Of a DNA stretch of 18,537 bases, positions 6,778 through 14,641 are shown one piece after another; the first letter of the stretch is position 1; each line of letters begins with the position of its first letter. Origin of the DNA: Alphaproteobacteria bacterium (GTDB lineage Bacteria; Pseudomonadota; Alphaproteobacteria; Micropepsales; Micropepsaceae); NCBI GenBank assembly GCA_015654715.1, contig JAATGK010000107.1, positions 1-18,537 of the forward strand, read 5' to 3'. The notes beneath the pieces were generated by a model that saw only the letters and a list, made by a program, of their open reading frames with translations, was not told the origin of the DNA and ran no database searches. A program made the position numbers and the translations under genes.

Positions 6778-7703
6778 CCTTTATCCCAACAATCTCAATT
6801 GTTTGACGATTCAGGTGGGCCCGCCGCCATGACGGCTGTGGGATTTTTGCAGGTGAGATCGCCCCAGAAATGGCGGTCCACGGGCCAGGTCCGTGGGCTC
6901 GTTTTGGGGTTGATCACTCTGGCCGAAGCAACATGGAAAACCGGATTTCTCTGCCCCCGATTCCTCGATCGCGGCCTTCGCGCGCGGTGGTTGAGCCGCC
7001 CGTGCTCGTAAGCTGGCGGCAATGATGCAGGACGCGCACGAACTTTCGCCGGAGGCCTTTAGGTAGAAGTGCTCGCGCGGCGGTCTCATCATCTAAAGGG
7101 CAGGCGACGGCAAAGGCGACGACCGCCGCCCGTGCTCCAAAAAGATTTTGAAGGGAGCGGTTCGACAGCGCGGCTTTGCAATCAGCGGGTGATGTTCCGG
7201 CATAACCGGTCTTTGGCTGCGCGCCCTGTCGGACTGGCCGGCAGTCCAGGGGGCTTTGTACCCAAGGCGTCGGTGCCGGGCTATGCGGAAAGCGAAAACG
7301 ACGAAACGCTAATTGGGTTTTCCTCCCCTTTAGCGGATTTGGGCGGCAGGCGGTGAAACGAGTGCCGCCCCTTTTCTCGGGCCGTGGTGGCATTCTCGTG
7401 AGGTCTGCATGCGTGCTCGGCTTGATCTCGTTGTTTGCTCCGTCCCCGGGGGGCTCTTCTATTTTGAAAATCTCCAGGCCGAGGCCGGCATGGTTGCCGT
7501 TCATCTGCCGCCTTCAAGCATCACCAGTCTCGTCATATGAGAGCCGCAAGAGGATGCAACACAGGTCGGATGAGGAATTTCGGAAACGCCAACGTTTCAC
7601 CGCGCATTGATCGGCAGTTCGGGACCGCGGACTGCCGAAAAGCAAATGCGGCGGGAAATTTTCACGCGGGTCACTATGACCGTTCAAGGTAAGGAGAAAA
7701 GGA
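6778..7703. other. gene-poor region of about 0.9 kb
   Basis: I see no credible gene. Overlapping open frames exist on both strands (the longest is 6914-7504 on the minus strand), but their translations are rich in Arg, Pro, Ser and Gly with no domain, and none has a ribosome site. Short hairpins occur (AACAAT/ATTGTT at 6788-6803; GGACTG/CAGTCC at 7231-7247). The region could hold decayed genes, a dispersed repeat or an old integration scar beside the tRNA. The 3' end of the tRNA is not repeated in the window, so an attachment site is not shown. Confidence 0.6.
7341..7375 (+). terminator. weak candidate terminator or hairpin
   Basis: GGGCGGCA (7341-7348) pairs perfectly with TGCCGCCC (7363-7370) across a 14-nt loop and is followed by CTTTTC. 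There is no obvious gene for it to end, so it may be a relic or a chance stem in GC-rich DNA. Confidence 0.25.
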
Positions 7704-8687
7704 ATGGATAGACGAGCAGTTCTCGGGCTTGGATTGAGCGCGGCAGTTCTTGGTCTCGCTTCGAAGTCTGAGGCGGAACAAATGAGCGCCGCCGGAACGC
7801 TATCCACCGATCCGACCGAAACCGTGAATCTATGGCCGGGAGTCCCGCCCGGCGGCCAGAATGTGCATCTCACGACGCAGATCGTCGACCATAGCCCGGA
7901 CGCCTTGCGGCCCGCCGATCGCTATGTTTTCAACATCGGCACGCCGCTGTTCACGGTTTTCCGTCCGGCGCATCCAAACGGCACCGCCGTGCTGATCGCG
8001 CCTGGCGGCGGCTATTTCCGTATCGTGATCGACCGCGAAGGAATCGAAACTGCACGTTGGCTGAACGCCTGTGGCGTCACGGCGTTCATGTTGCGCTATC
8101 GTCTACCGCATGAAGGTTGGGCAAACGGACAGGATGTGCCCTTACAGGACGCCCAACGCGCCGTGCGGCTCATCCGGGCGGGGGCGGAGAAATTCGCCAT
8201 CAATCCGGCAAAGCTCGGGATCCTTGGTTTCTCCGCAGGCGGACATCTCGCGGCGTCGCTCGCGACCCGTTACGACGCCAAGGTCTATGAACCGGTCGAC
8301 AAGGCCGACACGATCGATCCGCGGCCTACCTTTGCCGGCCTGATGTATGCCGCCACCGCCATGAGCATTCCCGGCGCGTGTGCGGGGCGTGTTGGTTCCG
8401 ATCCATCTCCCGCGCAGTGCAACACCCGCTCCCTGGACAAGCTGGTGACTGAGAATACGCCGCCCTGCTTCATTGCGATGGCCGCAGACGACCCCGTGGT
8501 GCCGCCGTTCGAGAATGGCTTTGCCATGTACCGGAGCCTGCAAGCGGCGAAGGTCAAGTCCGAACTGCACATCTTCGAGGGCGGCGGCCATGGCTTCGGT
8601 ATAAGCCGCGCCGCCGGGTCAACATGTGCGTCATGGCCTGACCTTTTCCTGGCGTGGATAAAGGGCCACGGCTTCATCACGGCGTGA
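7704..8687 (+). CDS. exported alpha/beta hydrolase, xylan acetyl-esterase / BD-FAE type
   Basis: A serine esterase of 327 residues, likely active outside the cytoplasm on acyl groups of plant polysaccharide. The N-terminus MDRRAVLGLGLSAAVLGLAS is a signal sequence with twin arginines that may use the Tat route. Then come the family start VNLWPGVPPG, the oxyanion loop APGGGYFRIV (about 100-109), the nucleophile elbow GFSAGGH (Ser177), the acid in MAADDPVVPP (Asp262 or Asp263) and the base in EGGGHGFG (His296). Relatives are often mislabelled endo-xylanase or acetylxylan esterase, and several are shown to be feruloyl or acetyl esterases. The start has AAGGAGAAAAGGA just upstream. Placement ahead of a FecI/FecR/receptor set and a GH115 gene supports a xylan deacylation role. 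It could have another ester substrate. Confidence 0.85.
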   Translation: MDRRAVLGLGLSAAVLGLASKSEAEQMSAAGTLSTDPTETVNLWPGVPPGGQNVHLTTQIVDHSPDALRPADRYVFNIGTPLFTVFRPAHPNGTAVLIAPGGGYFRIVIDREGIETARWLNACGVTAFMLRYRLPHEGWANGQDVPLQDAQRAVRLIRAGAEKFAINPAKLGILGFSAGGHLAASLATRYDAKVYEPVDKADTIDPRPTFAGLMYAATAMSIPGACAGRVGSDPSPAQCNTRSLDKLVTENTPPCFIAMAADDPVVPPFENGFAMYRSLQAAKVKSELHIFEGGGHGFGISRAAGSTCASWPDLFLAWIKGHGFITA

Positions 8688-8923
8688 GCGTTTGACGCGA
8701 CGAAATCATTCGCTTCCGGCAGAAGCGGATGCAAATCCCAAATCTGCGTGCCGTTCAAAACGTGCCGTGGACACCGAAGACGTATGTCGTACCGGACGCA
8801 TAGCAATATTGGGCGGCCTGCTTACCCGAGCAATGATGTTGATACTTCGATGCGTCTATTTCGTTGTTGTTTCGTTGGATCATTGCGGTACCATCGTTCG
8901 CGAATAGTCGAAGGCCGTCAAAG

Positions 8924-9499
8924 ATGTCGACGATCTTGGAGGTCTACCTCGAGAACGAAGCGGCGCTTAAGCGGTTCTTGAGGCGATTCACGAAGTCGCG
9001 TGATGATATCGACGATCTCGCACAAGAATGCTTTGTGCGGGCATATGCGGCCGAATCCGATCACGCAATCAATGCGCCGAAAGCGTTTTTGTTCACTGTC
9101 GCCAGGAACTTGGCCCTGAATGAGCTGGCCCGGCGAGCGAATGCCGCAGTCGAGCCACTGGGGGATTTTGGTGACGAGGACGTCTTAGTAGATGAAAGCC
9201 AAGTGGCAGTTGACGACCAAGTGGACAGCCATGAGCGAATACGGCAACTTGCGCGCGCAATTGCCAGTTTGCCGCCTCAGTGTTCGAAGGTGTTTCTCCT
9301 CCGTACGATGCAGGGGCTGTCCCACAAGGAGATCGCCGCGCGGCTCAACATCTCGGTGAGGACGGTCGAAAACCACATTGCTATCGGATTGTTACGATGC
9401 AAAGCGCATTTGCGCGCCACCGGCAGTCCGTCTGATACGGAGGTGTCAGGCGCAAATGGAGGGGTTTCAACCCCCTTCGTCTCGGTGAACGAGAACTGA
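8924..9499 (+). CDS. ECF RNA polymerase sigma factor, FecI type
   Basis: A small sigma factor of 191 residues. Region 2 lies at about residues 10-75 (DDIDDLAQECFVRAY and PKAFLFTVARNLALNELARR). Region 4 lies at about 105-165, with LPPQCSKVFLLRTMQGLSHK, EIAARLNISVRTVENHI and GLLRCKAHLR. These match the iron-starvation FecI group, which is normally held and activated by a FecR membrane partner in response to an occupied outer-membrane receptor. A fecR-like gene follows after 28 nt and an STN-bearing receptor after that, so the likely targets are the receptor promoters. The ATG at 8924 is chosen over an in-frame ATG at 8864 because the region-2 helix follows at once and GAAGG lies 9 nt upstream. 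The tail after residue 165 is Ser/Gly rich and not conserved. Confidence 0.93.
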   Translation: MSTILEVYLENEAALKRFLRRFTKSRDDIDDLAQECFVRAYAAESDHAINAPKAFLFTVARNLALNELARRANAAVEPLGDFGDEDVLVDESQVAVDDQVDSHERIRQLARAIASLPPQCSKVFLLRTMQGLSHKEIAARLNISVRTVENHIAIGLLRCKAHLRATGSPSDTEVSGANGGVSTPFVSVNEN

Positions 9500-9527
9500 A
9501 ACCACGATGTCTGGATCGAATGCGTAA

Positions 9528-10583
9528 ATGAACGACGGGCCGAAAATCGCCAAGTTTCCCGATATGGCTGTCATCGAAGCCGAGGCTGCCGCTTGGGTGG
9601 CACGCTTTGATGGTGGTGATGTTTCGGCCGAAGAATACGCGAAATTCCAGAGCTGGCTGAACCGAAGCGCGGCACACCGGCATGCGGTCGGGGAGTGCGG
9701 ACGGCTTCTGGCCGAGTTTTCCAACATGAAGCAATTGGCGGCTGCTCTTGAGGCGGGGCGGAAATCCTCTGCGCAGGAACGGCGGCCGGTCGCGACCTTG
9801 ATATCGCGGCGCTGGTTCACCTACGCGGCGGGCGGGAGCATTGCCGCCGTATTGATGGCGGCCATCTTCTTTCGCGGGCTGCAAGAGCCACCGGCTGTTG
9901 TTCAATCGTATGAAACTGCCGTTGGCGCGCAGCAGAACGCCGTGCTGCCGGACGGATCGACTGTCGTTCTTAACACCAATAGCCGGATCGATGTGAGAAT
10001 CTCGCGCGAGCGGCGCGATGTGCGCCTTGTGCGCGGAGAAGCCTATTTCGAAGTTGTGCACGACGAAAAGCGTCCGTTCACCGTCGCCGCCGGCAGAGGA
10101 CAGGTACGCGACGTCGGCACGGCATTCGAAGTCCAGTTGCTGAACAGCGGCGTGAATGTAAGCGTCGCAACGGGCAGCGTCGAAATCTCTGCATTGCACC
10201 CTGAAGGCGGCGCGTCCGGCACTGCTCCACAGCGACTGGCAGTCGTTAGTGCCGGCCAAAACGCTCTCTTCGACCGCAAGATTGAACATCTTGAACGCCT
10301 GTCCGACGCGGATATGAACCGGCGCCTCGCATGGCGCCAGGGAGTCTTGATCTATGCGGGCGAACCGCTGGCCACCGTGGTTGCGGATATCAGCCGGTAC
10401 TCCAACATAAAAGTCGAACTCGACCCCAAGTTGCGTGACCGACGCATTGGCGGGTCATTCAAAATCAGCCAGATCCGCGATGTATTTTCAGCGTTGGAAG
10501 GCAATTTCGGCGTCCATGCGGAATGGGTAAGCGATAGACAAGTTCGCATAACTTCAGCCCAAAGTGGTAGCAGGCAATACTAA
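9528..10583 (+). CDS. FecR-type transmembrane sigma regulator
   Basis: A 351-residue inner-membrane protein that passes a signal from a TonB-dependent receptor to the ECF sigma factor. The cytoplasmic N-terminus (about 15-65, DUF4880) has AAWVARFDGGDVSAEEYAKF and QSWLNRSAAHRHAVGE, with the Trp residues typical of FecR sigma-binding segments. One membrane helix spans about 95-117. The periplasmic FecR domain (about 125-222) contains LPDGSTVVLNTNSRIDV, RLVRGEAYFEVVHDEKRPF and VRDVGTAFEVQ. A C-terminal STN-like domain (about 268-343, GVLIYAGEPLATVVADISRY) should meet the STN domain of the receptor. It follows the sigma gene in the same direction, so the two are probably cotranscribed. The ribosome site at 9528 is poor, which suggests translational coupling or low synthesis. 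Confidence 0.93.
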   Translation: MNDGPKIAKFPDMAVIEAEAAAWVARFDGGDVSAEEYAKFQSWLNRSAAHRHAVGECGRLLAEFSNMKQLAAALEAGRKSSAQERRPVATLISRRWFTYAAGGSIAAVLMAAIFFRGLQEPPAVVQSYETAVGAQQNAVLPDGSTVVLNTNSRIDVRISRERRDVRLVRGEAYFEVVHDEKRPFTVAAGRGQVRDVGTAFEVQLLNSGVNVSVATGSVEISALHPEGGASGTAPQRLAVVSAGQNALFDRKIEHLERLSDADMNRRLAWRQGVLIYAGEPLATVVADISRYSNIKVELDPKLRDRRIGGSFKISQIRDVFSALEGNFGVHAEWVSDRQVRITSAQSGSRQY

Positions 10584-10822
10584 CGGTATAAGCGCGAACC
10601 GGAACGCGCGGCCTGCGCACTTGCTCCAGAATTATCTCCGTTGCAGACTATCGTTTCGAAGGGCCGTGGCGATCCGCTATGATTGCGGGGCTTTGCTCGA
10701 CGTTGACCCTCGGCATGGGGCTGTGGGTTGGCGGGACTCGTAGGATAAGGAGGTGTTGGCGCCGGTCTTTGTGAAGGCTGGCGACGAGGTGAAACGTAAA
10801 TCCGACCATAGAGTCGAAAAAA
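10584..10822 (+). promoter_or_regulatory. leader of the STN receptor gene
   Basis: A 239-bp spacer. A possible promoter is TTCGAA (10655-10660), 17 bp, TATGAT (10678-10683). A nearly perfect ribosome-binding sequence AAGGAGGTG (10747-10755) has no start codon at the proper distance. The last ~95 bp (from about 10730) have a decayed counterpart before the second receptor at about 14224-14316. Confidence 0.4.
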
Positions 10823-13800
10823 ATGATGTTAGGGAGGAGTGGGCTCGCGGGGGCAGCGCTGTACGCGGCGCTTGCAGTTTCTATTCCAGCTTTCGCAGCG
10901 CCATCGTATACGCAAGCAACGAAATATAATCTGAATATTTCGGAGTCAAACTTAGGCGCGGCCCTGTCGGCATTATCGACGCAGACGGGGGTAGTGGTAC
11001 TTTATCCCTACGAACTAACGCAGATACACGACGTGCGCTCCGTGGCCGGTTTGCATACGGTTCGTGAATCGCTCGATTTTCTTTTGAAAGGGACGGGTTT
11101 TTCGGGCAGCGTGACTCCGCAGGGCGTGGTGATAATCACGCAAGCCTCGAATGAGAAGCCTGGGCTGGTGCTCTCGGACGGCGACAACGACGCTGCAAGA
11201 GAGGTAATCACGGTCACCGGCTATCGCGAGTCTCTGGCCATAGCCGCGGCGGTGAAGCGGTCGAATCAAAATTTCTCTGATCTGATCTTTTCAGAAGACA
11301 CTGGCAAATTTCCCGATCTGAACATTGCCGAATCGATCAATCGCGTTCCCGGCATTCAGCTTACCCGCGACAGCAGTGGCGAAGGCATGCAGATTTCGGT
11401 TCGTGGTTTGGGACCGAGCTTTACGAAAGTCGTATTGAATGGAATGCCGATTGCTGTCGCGTCGGACGGACCGTTTGGCGTCGGCACCGCAAATCGCGAA
11501 GTCGATTTGGACATGTTTCCGACGGAGCTCTTCACGCGCATAGCCGTCAACAAGACTCCCACGGCCGGCATGGCCGAGGGCGGCATCTCCGGCATCGTGG
11601 ATATGGAAAATGTCCGGCCCTTCGACAAACCCGAAGAAGGCTTTCATCTCAGCTATTCGGTGCTCGACCAGTATTCGAACTCCAACGGCGGCTTCGGTCC
11701 GCGGGGCACGCTCATTGCGAGCTACAAATGGGGCAACAAGCTCGGAATTCTGTTCGGCGTGAGCGCCCAGCACTTTATCTACAGGACCGACGGCTACAAC
11801 GCGATCAACGAGGCGCTCTCGGGTGTTGTCGATCAGGTACCTGCGGGGTCCTGTCCGAACTGCAATACGATCGGTGCCGGAAAAAACTTTCACTGGGCTA
11901 CAATCGTCCCGCCAGGCGTCAGCGCCGATCCATCGTTGGGTATCGGAAGCACGGGATCGCATTATAATTATGCCGGCGGCATCAATACGCCGGGCGGCAC
12001 ATCTGGTCTTTCTACGACAGACCTCAGCAATGCCATCATCGGTTATATACCGGAGGAGACGACCGTAAGGGGCAATAAGAACCGCCTCTCGAACTTGTTG
12101 GCGGTCCAGTACAGTCCGACCGAGAATCTGCTGATAAGTCTCGACGTGCTCTACGAGTATTCTCAGCGGCTCTTCGGGGGCTCCGCAATGGCGTGGTATG
12201 TCCGCAACACGTGCAACACGGCAGGCACAGCTGACGACTGCATGATCCCGGTGAACGTCGTAACGGACAATCTCCATTACATCACCTCGGGCACATTCCT
12301 GAACTCGTCGTTCTTTCTCGTCCAATACGCCCAGCGCGAGAATCTCGATTTCCTCGACCTGCACCCGAGCGCCGAGTGGACGGTTAACAACTGGCTGAAA
12401 ATCCACGGCAGCGTCGACTACAACGACAGCCATTTCCACCGGCGCTTGTGGTCATACCTCATTCAGACCACTCCGGGGGCGGGCAATTACGTCAACTATA
12501 CAATGCCGCCCGGTGCCGATATGCCGATCATCAAAACGAACATCAATCTGGCCGATCCGAATGCCGGATGGGAATGGTATCAGGTTCGCGCGCAGCCGGA
12601 GTTCCGCCGAACCATCGATCGGGGGACGGCATGGACCGCGACGTTTGCCAGTGACGTTGCGGACATCACCGCCGGGTACTCGTTTGATCAGAGCTACCGC
12701 TACATCGACGCGCGCGATAACAGCAACGACGCGCAGAACTGTGTGTTGGGCACCAGCACCGAAAGCGATCTTTGCACGTTACCCAACGGTACCGTTTTAC
12801 CTCCCGGCGCACCGCCTCTGGTACCGAATACGGAGGTATTGCGGTATCTCACACAGTTGCCGATCGGCGACTTCCTTCATCTGTCGAATCAGTCCGTCGG
12901 CTTCAAGAACTACATCTCCATCGATATGGCCGCGCTCAATGCGGCAACGCAGATTGCCGGTTTCGTCGACAACGCGCCCTTCGCGGCCAACGGCGCCATA
13001 GGTGCAAACCGTTCTGGCGCGCTCAATGAGAAGACGCAGGCCGCGTTTCTTGAAATGAACCGCCACGCCTCGTTTCTGGATCACGATGTGGGTATCAACG
13101 CCGGAGTGCGCTATTTCAACACAGACCAGTCGATCACCGGGTCAACGTCCGTCGCTGGTACGACCGAGTTCATTACGACCGAGCGCAGCTATGATGGCTT
13201 CCTGCCGGCTTTCAACATCTCGGCCGAGGTGTGGCGCAACCTGGTGATCAGGTTTGCAGGATCGCGGGCGATGACACGCGCCAATCCGAATTCCATGCTG
13301 CCCGGCATTGCTTTCGGGAGTGCCCAGTTAAGTCCGATCGCCGCGGGAAACCCGGATTTACAGCCGTACTATTCGACCAATTTCGACGCCGGCGCGGAAT
13401 ACTACATCGGCGGTCCCGGCGTCATAGCGATTGATTTTTTCAAGAAGGACATCAGCAACTTCACGGCCAACCAACAGATCATCGAGCCATTCAGCGCGAC
13501 CCAGATCCCCCTTTCGCTTCTGACGGCGACGCAACTGGCGGATTACAACGCCAACGGCGGCCCGAATGTGCCGGTCACGGTCAATACGCAGGTCAACCTA
13601 AAACAGAAGTTGCACCTCACCGGATTCGAGTTCAGCTACGTCCAACCTCTGGATGTGTTGCTTGAAGGACTGGGTCTGACGGCGAACTATACGCGGGTCA
13701 TACAACGCGTCGATGCCGGTCTTACCCCATCGCAGACGCAAGGCTTGGCGACCGGGATTGCGCCCTATACTTTCAACGCCGGGGGCTATTACGAGCACGC

Positions 13801-14098
13801 CGACATCTCTATCCGTTTGACGTACAACTACATCGCGAGATTCATCGACTTGGCTACCCCGGCATCCGACGGTATCATGCAACCGGGCTATCGCGACGCC
13901 TACGGCCAGCTCGACTTGTCGACGAGCCTTACCGTCCCCTGGTTCGACGGCACGCTATTCGAGGGTGCACAGGTCACCTTCGATGCCCTCAATCTGACCA
14001 ATGCACGACAGCGCAGATACATTGGCAATACGAACGACCCGATGTCCGTGATCTATTCCGGTACGTCGTATCTCGTTGGTTTCAGAGGAAAGCTGTGA
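10823..14098 (+). CDS. TonB-dependent receptor with STN signalling domain
   Basis: An outer-membrane transporter-transducer of 1091 residues. Signal peptide: about 1-25, ending IPAFA. STN domain: about 36-106 (YNLNISESNLGAALSALSTQ, LYPYELTQI, ESLDFLLKGTGFSG). TonB box: near 126-133 (REVITVTG). Plug: about 145-265, with DTGKFPDLNIAESINRVPGI, RGLGPSF and VNKTPTAGMAEGGISG. The remainder is the barrel, ending GTSYLVGFRGKL. It belongs to the long TonB-dependent receptor class seen with carbohydrate use in Caulobacter, Xanthomonas and Sphingomonas. The STN domain and the upstream FecI/FecR pair indicate that ligand binding is signalled inward. Six cysteines occur in the whole protein, in three close pairs (344/347, 464/473, 640/651). 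The ATG (10823) lacks a Shine-Dalgarno sequence. The final residue is Leu, not the usual Phe. Confidence 0.95.
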   Translation: MMLGRSGLAGAALYAALAVSIPAFAAPSYTQATKYNLNISESNLGAALSALSTQTGVVVLYPYELTQIHDVRSVAGLHTVRESLDFLLKGTGFSGSVTPQGVVIITQASNEKPGLVLSDGDNDAAREVITVTGYRESLAIAAAVKRSNQNFSDLIFSEDTGKFPDLNIAESINRVPGIQLTRDSSGEGMQISVRGLGPSFTKVVLNGMPIAVASDGPFGVGTANREVDLDMFPTELFTRIAVNKTPTAGMAEGGISGIVDMENVRPFDKPEEGFHLSYSVLDQYSNSNGGFGPRGTLIASYKWGNKLGILFGVSAQHFIYRTDGYNAINEALSGVVDQVPAGSCPNCNTIGAGKNFHWATIVPPGVSADPSLGIGSTGSHYNYAGGINTPGGTSGLSTTDLSNAIIGYIPEETTVRGNKNRLSNLLAVQYSPTENLLISLDVLYEYSQRLFGGSAMAWYVRNTCNTAGTADDCMIPVNVVTDNLHYITSGTFLNSSFFLVQYAQRENLDFLDLHPSAEWTVNNWLKIHGSVDYNDSHFHRRLWSYLIQTTPGAGNYVNYTMPPGADMPIIKTNINLADPNAGWEWYQVRAQPEFRRTIDRGTAWTATFASDVADITAGYSFDQSYRYIDARDNSNDAQNCVLGTSTESDLCTLPNGTVLPPGAPPLVPNTEVLRYLTQLPIGDFLHLSNQSVGFKNYISIDMAALNAATQIAGFVDNAPFAANGAIGANRSGALNEKTQAAFLEMNRHASFLDHDVGINAGVRYFNTDQSITGSTSVAGTTEFITTERSYDGFLPAFNISAEVWRNLVIRFAGSRAMTRANPNSMLPGIAFGSAQLSPIAAGNPDLQPYYSTNFDAGAEYYIGGPGVIAIDFFKKDISNFTANQQIIEPFSATQIPLSLLTATQLADYNANGGPNVPVTVNTQVNLKQKLHLTGFEFSYVQPLDVLLEGLGLTANYTRVIQRVDAGLTPSQTQGLATGIAPYTFNAGGYYEHADISIRLTYNYIARFIDLATPASDGIMQPGYRDAYGQLDLSTSLTVPWFDGTLFEGAQVTFDALNLTNARQRRYIGNTNDPMSVIYSGTSYLVGFRGKL

Positions 14099-14301
14099 CA
14101 CGCCTTTACGCGACGGCCCTCAAGCGGGGCAAAATCGCGCAAGAACGTCCGTGACTCCAACAAGCTGCCTCACGGTTCTGTGATAATTCCGATACACGAC
14201 GGACGACATTCCACGAATTCCGTGGCGCCTCTTAGGTAGTCACAAGTGCCCGCTGGTCTTCATCATCACAGGGCCGGTGAAGGCGATGTGTGCCGATCAC
14301 T
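14099..14301 (+). other. spacer after the first receptor, including a copy of its leader
   Basis: No gene seen. An inverted repeat GTCCGT (14147-14152) / ACGGAC (14199-14204) and a palindrome CCACGAATTCCGTGG (14211-14225) may be part of the transcript end. From about 14222 on, TAGG (14233) and GGTCTT (14255) keep the order and spacing seen before receptor 1 (10741 and 10764), so the decayed copy includes the leader. Confidence 0.5.
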
Positions 14302-14586
14302 GAGTCAATAAAGACTAGGGAGGGGACAGTTCGCGGAGCTGCACTCTGTGGAACGATTGCGTCCACGTGTTCATCGGTCGCGAAGCATTGGTGCACTCGG
14401 GTACAGCGCATGAGGTGAGTATTTCGGCGTGAACTCCGGGTGTTCTCCCGCTTGTCGGATGCGACAGGCGGGATAGAGAACCCTTATCCCTACGAATTGG
14501 CTCAGGTCCGGAGCGATCCGGTCGGTACATCATCTCATGAAGCGCTCGCTATGACGCTTCAGGGAATGGCTTCACCGGAAAATTGA
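14302..14586 (+). pseudogene. decayed 5' end (signal peptide and STN domain) of a TonB-dependent receptor
   Basis: This part of the 543-bp gap between the receptor genes aligns with the start of receptor 1. GAGTC, TAGGGAGG, TCGCGG, TATTTCGG and TTATCCCTACGAA occur in the same order. The spacing is near equal: 167 bp here against 171 bp in receptor 1 from AGGGAGG to TTATCCC, and 64 against 66 bp from TATTTCGG to TTATCCC. Translation gives LSDATGGIENPYPYELAQV, then EALAMTLQGMAS and a stop at 14584. Receptor 1 has LSTQTGVVVLYPYELTQI and ESLDFLLKGTG. The start codon is gone, indels shift frame and a TGA interrupts it at 14416. The likeness continues upstream through the untranslated leader to about 14222. 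It is best read as the remnant of an STN-coding gene start left by tandem duplication. Confidence 0.8.
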
Positions 14587-14590
14587 CCTC

Positions 14591-14640
14591 GCAAGGTTTG
14601 AGCGCCTTGCACAAAAGAGGTTGTAACAAAGAGGGAGAGC
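14591..14640 (+). promoter_or_regulatory. 5' leader hairpin and ribosome site of the second receptor
   Basis: GCAAGG (14591-14596) pairs with CCTTGC (14605-14610) in a small stem-loop, followed by a strong GAGGGAGAG ribosome site (14631-14639) before the ATG at 14642. The good ribosome site contrasts with the first receptor, which has none at its ATG. Confidence 0.4.
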
Positions 14641-14641
14641 C

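Noticed and set aside
6914..7504. 196-codon open frame on the minus strand after the tRNA
   Set aside because: The translation is Arg/Pro/Ala-rich with no domain or ribosome site, and overlaps equally poor frames on both strands.
8688..8923. Possible small gene or regulatory RNA before the sigma factor
   Set aside because: A 71-codon frame (8692-8907) lacks a ribosome site and recognisable sequence, and I found no convincing promoter or terminator hairpin.
11291..12439. 382-codon minus-strand open frame within the first receptor
   Set aside because: It is a shadow of the receptor coding strand; no start signal or domain.
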